Positions 16,101 through 23,372 of a stretch of 35,161 nucleotides of DNA are shown here, piece by piece (position 1 is the first letter of the stretch; each line of letters starts with the position of its first letter). The notes under the pieces are model-generated. The model saw only the letters and a program-made list of their open reading frames with translations, was not told the origin of the DNA and ran no database searches. Origin of the DNA: Rhodothermales bacterium (GTDB lineage Bacteria > Bacteroidota > Rhodothermia > Rhodothermales > Bin80); assembly GCA_028278205.1 (NCBI GenBank), contig JANQES010000079.1, forward strand, positions 1-35,161, in the 5' to 3' direction. The position numbers and the translations under genes were made by a program.

Positions 16101-17297
16101 GCCGTTACGCCCCGGCGGAAGCTCTTTGCGCAGCTTCAGGAAACGAGCGGCATAGTCGAGCAGCGCAAGCGCAAAGAGCAGCCCAAAGATAGCCGTGACG
16201 AAGAAGTCGCCGGTCGAGCGCATCAGGTCGCCGCCCAGAGCCGAGGCAAAGTGTTCTTTGTCGAAGAGCGAGGCCAGCGGCGCCTTGCCGGTTTGCCATC
16301 GTTGAGGCACTTCAAGTTCAAGCAGGGCATACCGCGTGCTCCACCAGGCCACCGAAACGAGGGTCAGGCGCAGGCCCGCTCGCAGCCCGGTGCGCCGCGC
16401 TGCCGGCATCGAGGCATCGGCGTTGCGGTGCCACGTCCACAAGCCTGCAACGAGCCAGAAAAGCAGCAACGTCGTCCAGAAAGCGAGCACATCGTCGAAG
16501 CGCTGCCGCGTGATGCTGATGAGCTGGTCGGGCGGCGGCGGCTCGACGATGACGCGGCCCAGGATAGCGCCGTCGAGCCCTTGAAGCAACCGGGCCTGTC
16601 CGTGCTCCGGGGCGTTCTCCAGAAAGGGTCGTTTGAACTGGGCCTGCACCGTCAGCCGGATGCTGCGCTGCCAGACCTCGCCGATGCTATAGTCGCGGAG
16701 ATACTGATTTTTGACCGGCCTGCGCGCCTGAAGCAGTTGCATGACCCGCACGGCGCCGACGCTTTCGCCCACGGCGTCGCGCACGGGATACCAGACGACG
16801 AGGGCCTGCCGCCAATCGCTGTCTTCGGCAATAGCTGTCTGGAACGATTCGAGGAAACGCGGCAACTCCGGCGCCTCGTCGAGGGGAAGGCTCGGGCCGT
16901 TCCAGGCCATGAGTTCAAGCGACGGATCGTAGAGTTCGACGGACCAGCGCTTGGGCAGTTCGAGGCCGGCAAAAAGGCGGGAGAGTGCTTTTTTGCTCTC
17001 CGGCCACCCTTCGAAGTTTCGCTGCCGCATCGCCTCGATGATGGCGGGGGTCTCGGCCAGGGCCTTGGCCCGGTCGAACAAGGCTTGCTGCATCCCAGTG
17101 AAGTCATCGTCGATGCGCACAAGCGCCCGCGAGACGACGGCCTCTTGCTGTTGCTGTACAGTGGCTTCGACGTGCGCCACCCGCCAGAGCCGTCCGCCCC
17201 ACGTGAGGCCCATGGCCACCACGAAAAAAACGACCACGCCTAGATAACGCCTCCCAAGGCGATGCCCTGCCGCGCGCGGTGTCTTCTGGTCGTCCAT
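13125..17297 (-). CDS. Very large membrane sensor histidine kinase (NtrY-like architecture)
   Basis: This 1390-residue protein is far longer than usual histidine kinases. It has one N-terminal membrane helix (about 19-35), a putative extracytoplasmic sensor (36-275) and then several more helices spread over about 275-570. A second extracytoplasmic stretch runs from about 590 to 870, with further helices near 880, 940 and 1060. HAMP follows (about 1080-1130, ALARPIARLREGLEDVARGRFE), then the H box AHEIKNPLTPMKLSVQHL with phospho-accepting His near 1162, the N box INLIKNALQAL, and G boxes DTGHGIPED and SGTGLGLAIAQ. The HAMP-to-H-box layout and the HEIKNPLTP sequence resemble NtrY. No response regulator is encoded next to it. 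The start ATG at 17297 lacks a ribosome site, and a word repeat begins within about 10 bp upstream. Confidence 0.88.
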   Translation of the reverse strand: MDDQKTPRAAGHRLGRRYLGVVVFFVVAMGLTWGGRLWRVAHVEATVQQQQEAVVSRALVRIDDDFTGMQQALFDRAKALAETPAIIEAMRQRNFEGWPESKKALSRLFAGLELPKRWSVELYDPSLELMAWNGPSLPLDEAPELPRFLESFQTAIAEDSDWRQALVVWYPVRDAVGESVGAVRVMQLLQARRPVKNQYLRDYSIGEVWQRSIRLTVQAQFKRPFLENAPEHGQARLLQGLDGAILGRVIVEPPPPDQLISITRQRFDDVLAFWTTLLLFWLVAGLWTWHRNADASMPAARRTGLRAGLRLTLVSVAWWSTRYALLELEVPQRWQTGKAPLASLFDKEHFASALGGDLMRSTGDFFVTAIFGLLFALALLDYAARFLKLRKELPPGRNGMQRLRGLAASPWRLLAGLALTVLLAFGLMLVLAEVARHTVLDSTLDFFAREDLFPRSLILLIFCTLLVCTLSVVMLIVSLAWMVMGQPVREDSAGGASWALGLGVLVAIGGPLVAVYAASDVEALVAWPVALAFLVVGFGLAAWGFARPGSGLGWLTLRSVLPAIFVMSMLLYPLFYSGLAEQRRIQMQRAAESFDQGHDPGVLFALREVLDQARSEPTVIPALTGPEDSARRRDYLDSLAFGLLRGSLLSSMGSYDVSLVFLDARGRPLGRFDVSEDRLNQRVLEQGDVQQFDMLQRMYADGSQDILVEPMTGRLDPDRFQYAGIAAVRDASQAEPLGWIMAQAEPHALLHEANTPFLRVLLPAGFSNLYANLSLAVFRDGVLVRSFGRNFGRYRLDEAVRKALVIQPEQWRSEEVKERRFRTYYQRERAGLSPSPILEPVEQRVVAVRASAISTFDHLYYLLRLTVAGLLVGLPFYGIGLYLRRQAGLLPAPRVRFRDKVLNAFLIVGIIAVTAVGFVGVRVVTEENDRAVQSWLRQHLQRVEETLALEAQGDEMSYRVLERTRIDSLAARVGLDLNLYQDERLINYSRPQLIQDRLIDDRLPIKAFEALNLDGYQFTFVEEELGTFTYTAGYRALLDEQGRPRYVISVPTLPEQERIEEERARTVAYLFGALLALVVLVMGTASLLANALARPIARLREGLEDVARGRFERMLPVETNDEVGELVETFNEMQSQLAESRRQLAQQERQLAWREMARQVAHEIKNPLTPMKLSVQHLRRAYEDVETAGNGAAVPDSSTRQGRFARLFERITGTLVEQIDSLARIANEFSSFARMPTRMLERLDLNAVVREAVALMQEEAGSVIDLDLDPTPLVLEADREELRRIYINLIKNALQALHDDDGHVLVATRHEEAHDGRPAFAYSTVTDTGHGIPEDLRDKIFEPNFSTKTSGTGLGLAIAQRSIEAFNGVIGFETDEGEGTTFWIRLPLAE

Positions 17298-17304
17298 GGA
17301 TTCT

Positions 17305-17411
17305 GATTTTGGATTTTAGATTTTAGATTTTGGATTGGGTGCCTCCTGAGAGCAATCCAAAATCCGACACGAGGCGAAGCCGACTGACGGAGTAAATCCA
17401 AAATCTAAAAT
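17305..17411. repeat. Word hairpin (GATTTTGG/GATTTTAG) with embedded 33-nt interrupter
   Basis: The left arm (17305-17339) is four to five near-copies of GATTTTAG/GATTTTGG. The right arm is split: CAATCCAAAATC (17353-17364), then a GC-rich 33-nt block (17365-17397, containing GGCGAAGCC), then ATCCAAAATCTAAAAT (17396-17411). The interrupter is shared, with compensatory changes, with the hairpin at 27736-27814. The element fills most of the gap between the DUF4783 gene and the kinase start codon. Confidence 0.8.
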
Positions 17412-17444
17412 TCTATCTCTCTCATACCAACGCCGCCAAACCGA

Positions 17445-17882
17445 TTACTCCCCCTGCCGTTGTTCGATGCGTACTTCGCGCAGTTGCCACTGCTGGTCCT
17501 TCAAGTGCAGGCGGAGGTATACCTGAAGCGGTTGCCTGGTATGTTTGTATCGATACAGCCCGGTAGCAAACCAATTGCTGCCGTCCGGGGTGTTATTGCG
17601 TGGTGTGAAGGCCTCCGGGGGATAGCGCTGGAAGAAATCTTTCATCACGTAGGTAGCCTGGGCGCGGCTGTAGAGCTTACTGCCACCCAGCAGCGCAATC
17701 TCGACGCGGTCTGCCGCCTCGTCGAGCAAGGCGTCTGCGTCGCCGTTTTTGAACGCTTCTTCCACGCGGTCGAGCGCCGTCTGTTGCGCCAGCGCCGGCC
17801 CGGCGACGAACCCGCCGGCCACCCCCAAAACCAGCGCAGCGATCAACCACACCCGGCGCCCTATGGAGTCCCACTTCATCAT
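17445..17882 (-). CDS. DUF4783-type secreted protein
   Basis: This protein is about 145 residues from the ATG pair at 17882/17879 (MMKWDSIGRR). A frame continues upstream to 17939, but that extension lacks signal-peptide character. A signal peptide is visible (VWLIAALVLGVAGGFVAGPALAQ), so it is exported. The mature part has a helical start (LDRVEEAFKNGDADALLDEAADRVEI) and an NTF2-like ending (GLYRYKHTRQPLQVYLRLHLKDQQWQLREVRIEQR). This matches what I know of DUF4783, a Bacteroidota-associated family of unknown function. It could be a small-ligand-binding or scaffold protein. No operon partner is evident: the downstream same-strand kinase gene is separated by a repeat element. Confidence 0.7.
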   Translation of the reverse strand: MMKWDSIGRRVWLIAALVLGVAGGFVAGPALAQQTALDRVEEAFKNGDADALLDEAADRVEIALLGGSKLYSRAQATYVMKDFFQRYPPEAFTPRNNTPDGSNWFATGLYRYKHTRQPLQVYLRLHLKDQQWQLREVRIEQRQGE

Positions 17883-18051
17883 GGCATCTATTCGGTTGTT
17901 TGTAGACGGCCTCCGGCCAGCCCTCCCGGTTGCCGGCATGCCGTCTTTGAGCCTGCATTATCCTATAGCAAAAAACGAACCGCCGCGCGAAACATCATTC
18001 TCAGCCACCCGGCACGGGCCGGAGTGTAAGCTTTTGTGGACGCTCGAAGCA

Positions 18052-18130
18052 CAACGGGGCAAATTGGCAAATGGAAAATCGGCAAATGGCAAAAAGCTTC
18101 TATTTGCCATTTGCCTCATTTGCCCCGTTG
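18052..18130. repeat. Word hairpin (GGCAAATGGCAAA)
   Basis: Two nested perfect 13-bp stems are present: CAACGGGGCAAAT (18052-18064) with ATTTGCCCCGTTG (18118-18130), and GGCAAATGGCAAA (18081-18093) with TTTGCCATTTGCC (18103-18115). Further CATTTGCCATTTGCCCATGG continues to about 18152. It lies in the gap 17940-18196 between the divergent DUF4783 and UDP-xylose synthase genes. An ATG inside it (18071) begins an extended open frame that is not the real start of the downstream gene. Confidence 0.82.
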
Positions 18131-18196
18131 CTTCATTTGCCATTTGCCCATGGTACGTTATCTTCGGGATGCAACGCAAGACCATCGAGGAAACGA

Positions 18197-19150
18197 ATGC
18201 AACGCACGCTGATTACCGGAGGAGCCGGCTTTCTGGGCTCGCACCTGTGCGACCGCCTCGTCGCCGAGGGGCACGAGGTTATTTGTATGGATAACTTCAT
18301 CACCGGCTCGCCCAAGAACGTAGCGCACCTCATCGGTAATCCTCATTTTCACCTCATCGAACACGACGTCACCAACTACATCTACGTAGACGGGCCGCTC
18401 GATTATGTGCTCCACTTTGCCAGCCCGGCCTCGCCCATCGACTACCTCCAACTGCCCATCCAGACGCTCAAGGTGGGCGCGCTGGGCACTCACAAAGCCC
18501 TGGGGCTGGCCAAAGCCAAAGACGCGCGCTTCCTGCTGGCCTCCACCAGCGAAGTCTACGGCGATCCGCTCGTGCATCCCCAACCCGAAACCTACTGGGG
18601 CAACGTCAACCCGGTAGGCCTGCGCGGCGTCTACGACGAAGCCAAACGCTTCGCCGAGGCGATGACCATGGCCTATCACCGCTACCACGGCGTCGAGACA
18701 CGCATCGTGCGCATCTTTAACACCTTCGGCAAACGCATGCGCCTCGACGATGGCCGCGCGCTGCCTACCTTCATGGGCCAGGCCCTCCAGGGGCACCCAC
18801 TGACGGTCTACGGCGACGGCAGCCAGACCCGCTCGTTCACCTACGTCAAGGACACTGTTGAAGGCATCTTACGCCTGCTCCAAAGCGACGTCGTCGAGCC
18901 GATCAACATCGGCAATCCGGATGAGTTGACCATCCTCGATTTTGCCAAAGAGATCATCGCGCTCACCGGCAGTACGAGCAAGATTGTCTTTGAGCTGCTG
19001 CCTGAGGACGATCCTCTGATCCGGCAACCGGACATCTCGCGGGCGCGCACCCTGCTCGGCTGGCAACCGCAATTCAGCCGCGCCGAAGGCCTCCGCCTGA
19101 CCCTCGACTACGTCCGTGAGCAACTCCGCGATCTGGGGGATGGGGAATGA
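18197..19150 (+). CDS. UDP-glucuronate decarboxylase (UDP-xylose synthase, SDR family)
   Basis: The 317-residue protein from ATG 18197 (GAGG ribosome site at 18187) begins MQRTLITGGAGFLGSHL, the NAD-binding Rossmann motif of extended SDR enzymes. Other hallmarks are MDNFITGSPKNVAHL, HFASPASPIDY, STSEVYGDPLVHPQPE, the catalytic YDEAKR (Tyr-x3-Lys) and RIFNTFGKRMRLDDGRALP. These fit UDP-glucuronate decarboxylase, which converts UDP-glucuronate to UDP-xylose. The same frame stays open upstream to 18071, but that part lies in a repeat and would spoil the Rossmann start. It heads the surface-polysaccharide region and probably supplies xylose units. Confidence 0.93.
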   Translation: MQRTLITGGAGFLGSHLCDRLVAEGHEVICMDNFITGSPKNVAHLIGNPHFHLIEHDVTNYIYVDGPLDYVLHFASPASPIDYLQLPIQTLKVGALGTHKALGLAKAKDARFLLASTSEVYGDPLVHPQPETYWGNVNPVGLRGVYDEAKRFAEAMTMAYHRYHGVETRIVRIFNTFGKRMRLDDGRALPTFMGQALQGHPLTVYGDGSQTRSFTYVKDTVEGILRLLQSDVVEPINIGNPDELTILDFAKEIIALTGSTSKIVFELLPEDDPLIRQPDISRARTLLGWQPQFSRAEGLRLTLDYVREQLRDLGDGE

Positions 19151-19153
19151 TTT

Positions 19154-19275
19154 GGTCACTGGTCATGGGTCACTGGTGGAGGATAAAACCACGAATGACC
19201 AGTGACGCGCGCGAAGCGAGCATAATGACAGCGAGCGCAGCGAGCGTAATGACCAATGACGTGAGCGAAGCGAAC
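19154..19275. repeat. Word hairpin and modular array (ATGACCAGTGAC with GCGAAGCGAGC spacers)
   Basis: GTCACTGGTCAT (19155-19166) pairs with ATGACCAGTGAC (19195-19206). The word then repeats (ATAATGAC, TAATGACCAATGAC), separated by GC-rich units GCGCGCGAAGCGAGC (19207-19221), AGCGAGCGCAGCGAGCG (19230-19246) and GTGAGCGAAGCGAAC (19261-19275). It fills the gap between two convergent genes, so a terminator role is possible. Its design matches the larger array at 30825-31010. Confidence 0.8.
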
Positions 19276-19282
19276 ATCCTCA

Positions 19283-20248
19283 TCAAACAACCCGATAGGG
19301 GATCGGGTCGGCGCCGTTGAAGGCGGCCAGGATAGCTTCGGAGGCCATCCGCGCCATCGCCGTGCGGGCTTCGACGGTGGCGCTGCCCAGATGCGGCGCC
19401 AGCACGACGCCCGGATGCCTCAGCAAGCCCGGATGCACTGCCGGCTCCTGTTCGAACACGTCCAGCCCCGCCCCGGCGAGTTGCCCGGCTTCCAGGGCCT
19501 GCACCAACGCCGCCTCGTCTACAACCGGCCCGCGCGCCGTGTTGATCAGCAAAGCCGACGGTTTCATCCGTCGAAACGCCGCGGCATCGATGAGATGGTA
19601 GCTGTCTTCGTTGAGCGCGCAATGCAGCGAGACAACGTCGCTTTGTTCGAGCAACGCTTCGAGCGAAACGTACCGGGCGCCCAGTACACGTTCGGCGGTA
19701 GGATTCGCGCGCCGCCGGTTGTGATAGATCACCTTCATCCCGAAGCCGAGCGCGCGCCGGGCCACGGCCTGCCCGATACGCCCAAACCCCACGATGCCGA
19801 GCACTTTGCCCCGGAGTTCCATGCCCATCAGTAGCATTGTCTCCCATCGCTGAAAGGATCCTTCGCGCACAAAAGCATCGGCGGAGCGGAGGTGACGGGC
19901 GACGGCCAGCAACAAGGCAAAGGCAAAATCGGCAGTAGCATCGGTGAGCACGCCCGGCGTGTTGGTGACGATGATGCCATGCGCGCGCGCCGCCTCCAGA
20001 TCGATGTTGTCGGTGCCGACGCCGAATTGCGCGACGATCCGCAGATGCGACGAAGCCGCCAGCACCCGTTCGGAGATGGCATCGGCGACGGTGGGAATGA
20101 GCGCCTCGGCGTCTTGCGCCAGGGCGATGAGCTGGTCTTCGCCGGCATCGCCTCGCACAGCGGGATCGTAAATCTCGACAGGATAGGCCGCGCGCAAGTC
20201 GGCCAGGCCGGCTTCGGGCAACGGACGGGTGACGGCAACAGAGGGCAT
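19283..20248 (-). CDS. D-isomer-specific 2-hydroxyacid dehydrogenase
   Basis: This 321-residue protein belongs to the NAD(P)-dependent D-2-hydroxyacid dehydrogenases (glyoxylate/hydroxypyruvate reductase, phosphoglycerate dehydrogenase relatives). Visible are the substrate-loop motif VAQFGVGTDNID, the nucleotide-binding GIVGFGRIGQAVARR, the catalytic-Arg motif INTARGPVVDEAALVQAL, the Glu motif GLDVFEQEP and the catalytic-His motif APHLGSAT. No regulatory ACT domain is present, so serine-pathway phosphoglycerate dehydrogenase is less likely. It lies between polysaccharide genes but on the opposite strand, so it may be unrelated to them. Confidence 0.9.
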   Translation of the reverse strand: MPSVAVTRPLPEAGLADLRAAYPVEIYDPAVRGDAGEDQLIALAQDAEALIPTVADAISERVLAASSHLRIVAQFGVGTDNIDLEAARAHGIIVTNTPGVLTDATADFAFALLLAVARHLRSADAFVREGSFQRWETMLLMGMELRGKVLGIVGFGRIGQAVARRALGFGMKVIYHNRRRANPTAERVLGARYVSLEALLEQSDVVSLHCALNEDSYHLIDAAAFRRMKPSALLINTARGPVVDEAALVQALEAGQLAGAGLDVFEQEPAVHPGLLRHPGVVLAPHLGSATVEARTAMARMASEAILAAFNGADPIPYRVV

Positions 20249-20387
20249 ATGTTTTCCAGATGACTTCCCAGCCTGATGAACCTTGACCCTAAATGTACAC
20301 AGAAAATTTGACCTGACTTAGTTAATACTGCTACAGGCCGATAATTCAAGCGGCGCCATCAACAATATCCAGACTGTTTTTTTGACC

Positions 20388-21803
20388 ATGTCTTCTTACG
20401 CAGCTAGAGAAGTTCCTCTTTCAACAGGTTTGGTCTCGCAAAGAGGGCAGTTCTTCCTGGTGCTCATCCTGGTTGTGCTGCTGGGTTTGACCTCGGTGGC
20501 CCAGCTTCTTTTCGCGGTTCCCATGCCGCAGGTCTTTATACGCTGGCTCGAAGTAGCCTTTGCCGGATTCTTCCTCTTCGAGGCCTCGCGCTCCTATCGC
20601 GCGCCGGTCATCAAGCCGCTCGGCGGCTGGCTTTTTCTGGCCTGGATCGGTTTTGCGACGGTTTCCGTGGTGCTGGCCGTCCATCCGGTGCCCGCCCTGA
20701 TCCGGCACGCCGAATGGATGACTCACGTGCTGTTTGCCTTTACGCTCTGGCATTACCTGCAACGCCACCCCGATACCGTCAAGATCCTGTTTCTGATTAT
20801 TCCAGTGGGCTTTCTGCTGGTAGGGCTGAACATGGCCGGCGCCTGGTTTACGCTGCCCAACCCGCGCGACTATAACTGGTTGGAGGGCATCCCGCTCATA
20901 GGACACGCCCGGCACTTCGGGTACTACGGTCTGGCGACGCTCATCGCCGGCGGCGGGCTGCTGCTGGGCTTCGGCGAAAAAATGACGTGGCCGAAACGCC
21001 TCCTGGCGCTCGGCGGCCTGGCGCTCTGCTGGGGGTTCATGTTCTGGGCCGGGGGTCGCGCGGCTATCGGCTCGGCGGTGCTGGCGCTGGCGTTCATCGT
21101 ATGGTTTGCCGGTAAGGGCCGACGGGCCGAGTTGGCCGGGATCTTTATCGTCGCCGCCGCCCTCGGGCTGTGGCTCTCTACGTTCTTCGCGGTCAACAAC
21201 GCCTATATGGGCTTTTTGCCTTCGCTGGAACGCACAGCCACGGCTACGACGGCCGGCGGCGTCAACGGCTTCACGACGGGCCGTATGGTGATATGGAGCG
21301 CGGCGCTCAGCAGCCTGGAGGGCCACTGGCTCTTCGGCCTGGGTCCGGACGGCTACCGGTTCCTCGAAGAAACGCATTACGGCATCCAGCCGCACGGCAT
21401 GCCGGTGCAGATACTCGTCGAATGGGGCCTTGTGGGCGCGATCCCGTTTTTGCTGCTGCTCGGGCTGATTTTCTGGAAAGGGCTCGTCTATTTGCGCCAG
21501 GAGCGGGATCCTTTGCTGCGCTCAGCCCGGATCACCGCCTTCGCCCTGATCGCCGGATGCACGTTGCACAGCGTCGTAGACGGGCTTTACTATCACGCCC
21601 AGCCGTTGCTGTTTTTGTTCACCTGTTTTGCCATCGTGCTGTTGCCGGTTACGGCGGCCCGCTCGCATGTCAGACAACACCCGATCTTCAAACTGCTCAC
21701 CGCGCGCCGGACGCTGTGGGGGCTTACGATCTTGCTGGCGCTCTTTTTCTTCGCGAACGTGGACTGGGTTTATCTGTGGATCATTCGTGCGTTTGGGGGA
21801 TAA
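20388..21803 (+). CDS. O-antigen ligase/polymerase family membrane protein (Wzy_C)
   Basis: The protein is about 471 residues from ATG 20388 (a TTG two codons earlier is a weaker choice). It has about ten to twelve membrane helices and the large periplasmic loop of the Wzy_C/WaaL family: GRAAIGS (about 226), FTTGRMVIWSAALSSLEGHWLFGLGPDGYRF, then QPHGMPVQILVEWGLVGAIPF, with the conserved His and Arg of this family. Such proteins polymerise or ligate lipid-linked glycans in the inner membrane. With Wzx, WbaP and glycosyltransferases nearby, a polymerase (Wzy) role is more likely than lipid A ligation, but the two cannot be separated by sequence. A promoter in the 20249-20387 gap is probable but I could not place one. 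Confidence 0.87.
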   Translation: MSSYAAREVPLSTGLVSQRGQFFLVLILVVLLGLTSVAQLLFAVPMPQVFIRWLEVAFAGFFLFEASRSYRAPVIKPLGGWLFLAWIGFATVSVVLAVHPVPALIRHAEWMTHVLFAFTLWHYLQRHPDTVKILFLIIPVGFLLVGLNMAGAWFTLPNPRDYNWLEGIPLIGHARHFGYYGLATLIAGGGLLLGFGEKMTWPKRLLALGGLALCWGFMFWAGGRAAIGSAVLALAFIVWFAGKGRRAELAGIFIVAAALGLWLSTFFAVNNAYMGFLPSLERTATATTAGGVNGFTTGRMVIWSAALSSLEGHWLFGLGPDGYRFLEETHYGIQPHGMPVQILVEWGLVGAIPFLLLLGLIFWKGLVYLRQERDPLLRSARITAFALIAGCTLHSVVDGLYYHAQPLLFLFTCFAIVLLPVTAARSHVRQHPIFKLLTARRTLWGLTILLALFFFANVDWVYLWIIRAFGG

Positions 21804-21882
21804 ATCGCCCGGCATCGCCCGGCATCGTCCGATATCCCCCGGCATTGCCCGATATCGCCCGGCATCGTCCGATATTCCCGGC
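21804..21882. repeat. Ten-bp degenerate tandem repeat, eight units
   Basis: Eight consecutive units start at 21804, 21814, 21824, 21834, 21844, 21854, 21864 and 21874, each a variant of ATCGCCCGGC or ATCGTCCGAT. The variants alternate in the same style as the word arms of the hairpins elsewhere, but there is no opposite arm. It directly follows the stop codon of the O-antigen polymerase gene. Confidence 0.82.
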
Positions 21883-21883
21883 G

Positions 21884-21962
21884 AAGGATCACCGGGCTGG
21901 GGGATGAAAGCCCGTTGGGCTTTTCGCCGGCCCTGGGTGCGGCGGTTCAGGGACGGGCGGTG
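21884..21962. repeat. GC-rich hairpin repeat related to the core at 5525-5633, with terminator-like stem
   Basis: It shares ATCACCGGGCT, a CCC/GGG hairpin ending in GGGCTTT, GCCGG and TTCAGGG(A/C)CGGGCGG with the core of the 5471-5709 element. The stem AAAGCCC/GGGCTTT with a GTT loop (21907-21923, followed by T) could end transcription. The remainder of the gap to 22045 is AT-rich leader of the flippase gene with no clear promoter. Confidence 0.6.
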
Positions 21963-22045
21963 CTTCGTTGAGGGAGGCCGGGCATCATTAATAATTTGAG
22001 GGGATCTCCGATACTTTTTCGGACTGTTTAGACGAAAAAACGCGA

Positions 22046-23365
22046 ATGATGAAAGCCCGGCTTTCAGATATAATCAGGCGATGGGGCGCGCACATCAGCT
22101 TTAGCCTCGTGGATCAGGCCCTCTTCTCCGGCGCGAATTTTTTGCTCAACATTTTGTTGGCGCGCTGGCTTTTGCCGGAAACTTACGGCGCCTTCGCCGT
22201 CGCTTTTTCGGTCTTCCTGTTCCTGGCCGGTTTCCATAGCGCGCTGCTCATCGAGCCGATGAGTGTGCTGGGGCCGTCGCGTTACGCCGCGCAGGCGCGT
22301 CGTTATTTCGGCCACCTTTTGTGGATGCACGTCGGCCTGATGGCGGGGCTGTCGCTGGTTTTGTTCGTCGCTGCCTTTGCGTTTCTTCAGGCAAGCCCCG
22401 ACGTAGCTTTCGGACTCTGGGGCGTGGCCCTGGCTCAACCGCTGATCCTCTTTTTCTGGCTGCTCCGGCGAGCCTGCTACATCGAGCGGAAGATAACCAC
22501 AGCCCTGGGCGGCAGCGGCCTTTACAACGTGCTGCTCCTGTCGGGCCTCTTCCTGCTCTACGTCAAGGCCTGGCTGACGCCGCTCAACGCTTTCCTCATC
22601 GTGGGCGCGGCCAGCCTGGGCGCGGGACTCGTCGTGTGGCGCCGGTTCCTCGGCACAATGCCGGGCGCCGCGTCCGACGCCCCTGCCTTGCCGCTTCGGG
22701 CCGTTCTGAAAGCACACTGGAACTATGGGCGATGGACGACCGGCGCCTCGGTGGCGCACAGCTTCAGCACGGTCATCTTCGCCCCCCTCGTAGCCACCTT
22801 CCTGGGGCTGGCCCAGGCCGGCGCTTTTCGCGCGATTCAGGTCCTCGTGACGCCTATCCTTCAGGTGATCATCGCCCTGGGCACGCTGCTGCTTCCCTGG
22901 ATGTCGAAACGGCACGCCGAAGAAGGGATGCCTGTGCTCCGAGGCATTATCCGCAAAGCTACGCTGCTCAACGTGAGCGTGGTGCTGTCGATGGCGCTCG
23001 TGCTGCTCGTCTTCAGCAAAGAGATCATCACGCTCGTCTATGCCGATGCCTACTACACTGAGTTGCGCTGGTTGATGGTGTACTTCGTCGGCGCCACGTT
23101 GCTGGTGGGCCTGAGCCAGCCTGTGGCGTTGGCCTTACGCGCCATAGAAAAACCCAGCGCAATCCTCTGGTCGAAGCTCGGCGCGATGGCAGGCGTCGTG
23201 CTCGTGGGGCTTCCGCTGATCTGGCAGACGGGCCTGGCCGGTGCCGGTTTGTGCGTCGTGCTGGCCGCCCTGGCCGAGACCGTCGTGTTGGTCTTCTGTA
23301 TGAAAAAACTGGGGTCGCGCCCGATGCCTGCGAGCAATCCAGATCCTTTAAGCACACACCAGTAA
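22046..23365 (+). CDS. Polysaccharide flippase (Wzx-like, MVF/MATE superfamily)
   Basis: This 439-residue protein has about twelve hydrophobic helices. Its N-terminal pattern is typical of Wzx/RfbX flippases: FSLVDQALFSGANFLLNILLARWLLPETYGAFAVAFSVF. Such proteins move undecaprenyl-linked sugar units across the inner membrane. Two adjacent ATGs (22046, 22049) can start it. A glycosyltransferase gene follows only 7 bp after its stop, so these are one operon. Confidence 0.88.
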   Translation: MMKARLSDIIRRWGAHISFSLVDQALFSGANFLLNILLARWLLPETYGAFAVAFSVFLFLAGFHSALLIEPMSVLGPSRYAAQARRYFGHLLWMHVGLMAGLSLVLFVAAFAFLQASPDVAFGLWGVALAQPLILFFWLLRRACYIERKITTALGGSGLYNVLLLSGLFLLYVKAWLTPLNAFLIVGAASLGAGLVVWRRFLGTMPGAASDAPALPLRAVLKAHWNYGRWTTGASVAHSFSTVIFAPLVATFLGLAQAGAFRAIQVLVTPILQVIIALGTLLLPWMSKRHAEEGMPVLRGIIRKATLLNVSVVLSMALVLLVFSKEIITLVYADAYYTELRWLMVYFVGATLLVGLSQPVALALRAIEKPSAILWSKLGAMAGVVLVGLPLIWQTGLAGAGLCVVLAALAETVVLVFCMKKLGSRPMPASNPDPLSTHQ

Positions 23366-23372
23366 CGATACG

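Noticed and set aside
13308..17243. Open frame of about 1310 codons on the plus strand
   Set aside because: It is antisense to the histidine kinase gene, whose HAMP, H, N and G boxes are unmistakable. The antisense product is rich in Arg, Gln, Gly and His with no domain and is a by-product of high GC codon use.
18071..18196. N-terminal extension of the UDP-xylose synthase
   Set aside because: The extra 42 codons are encoded by the word hairpin and would precede the Rossmann start MQRTLITGG, which has its own ribosome site.
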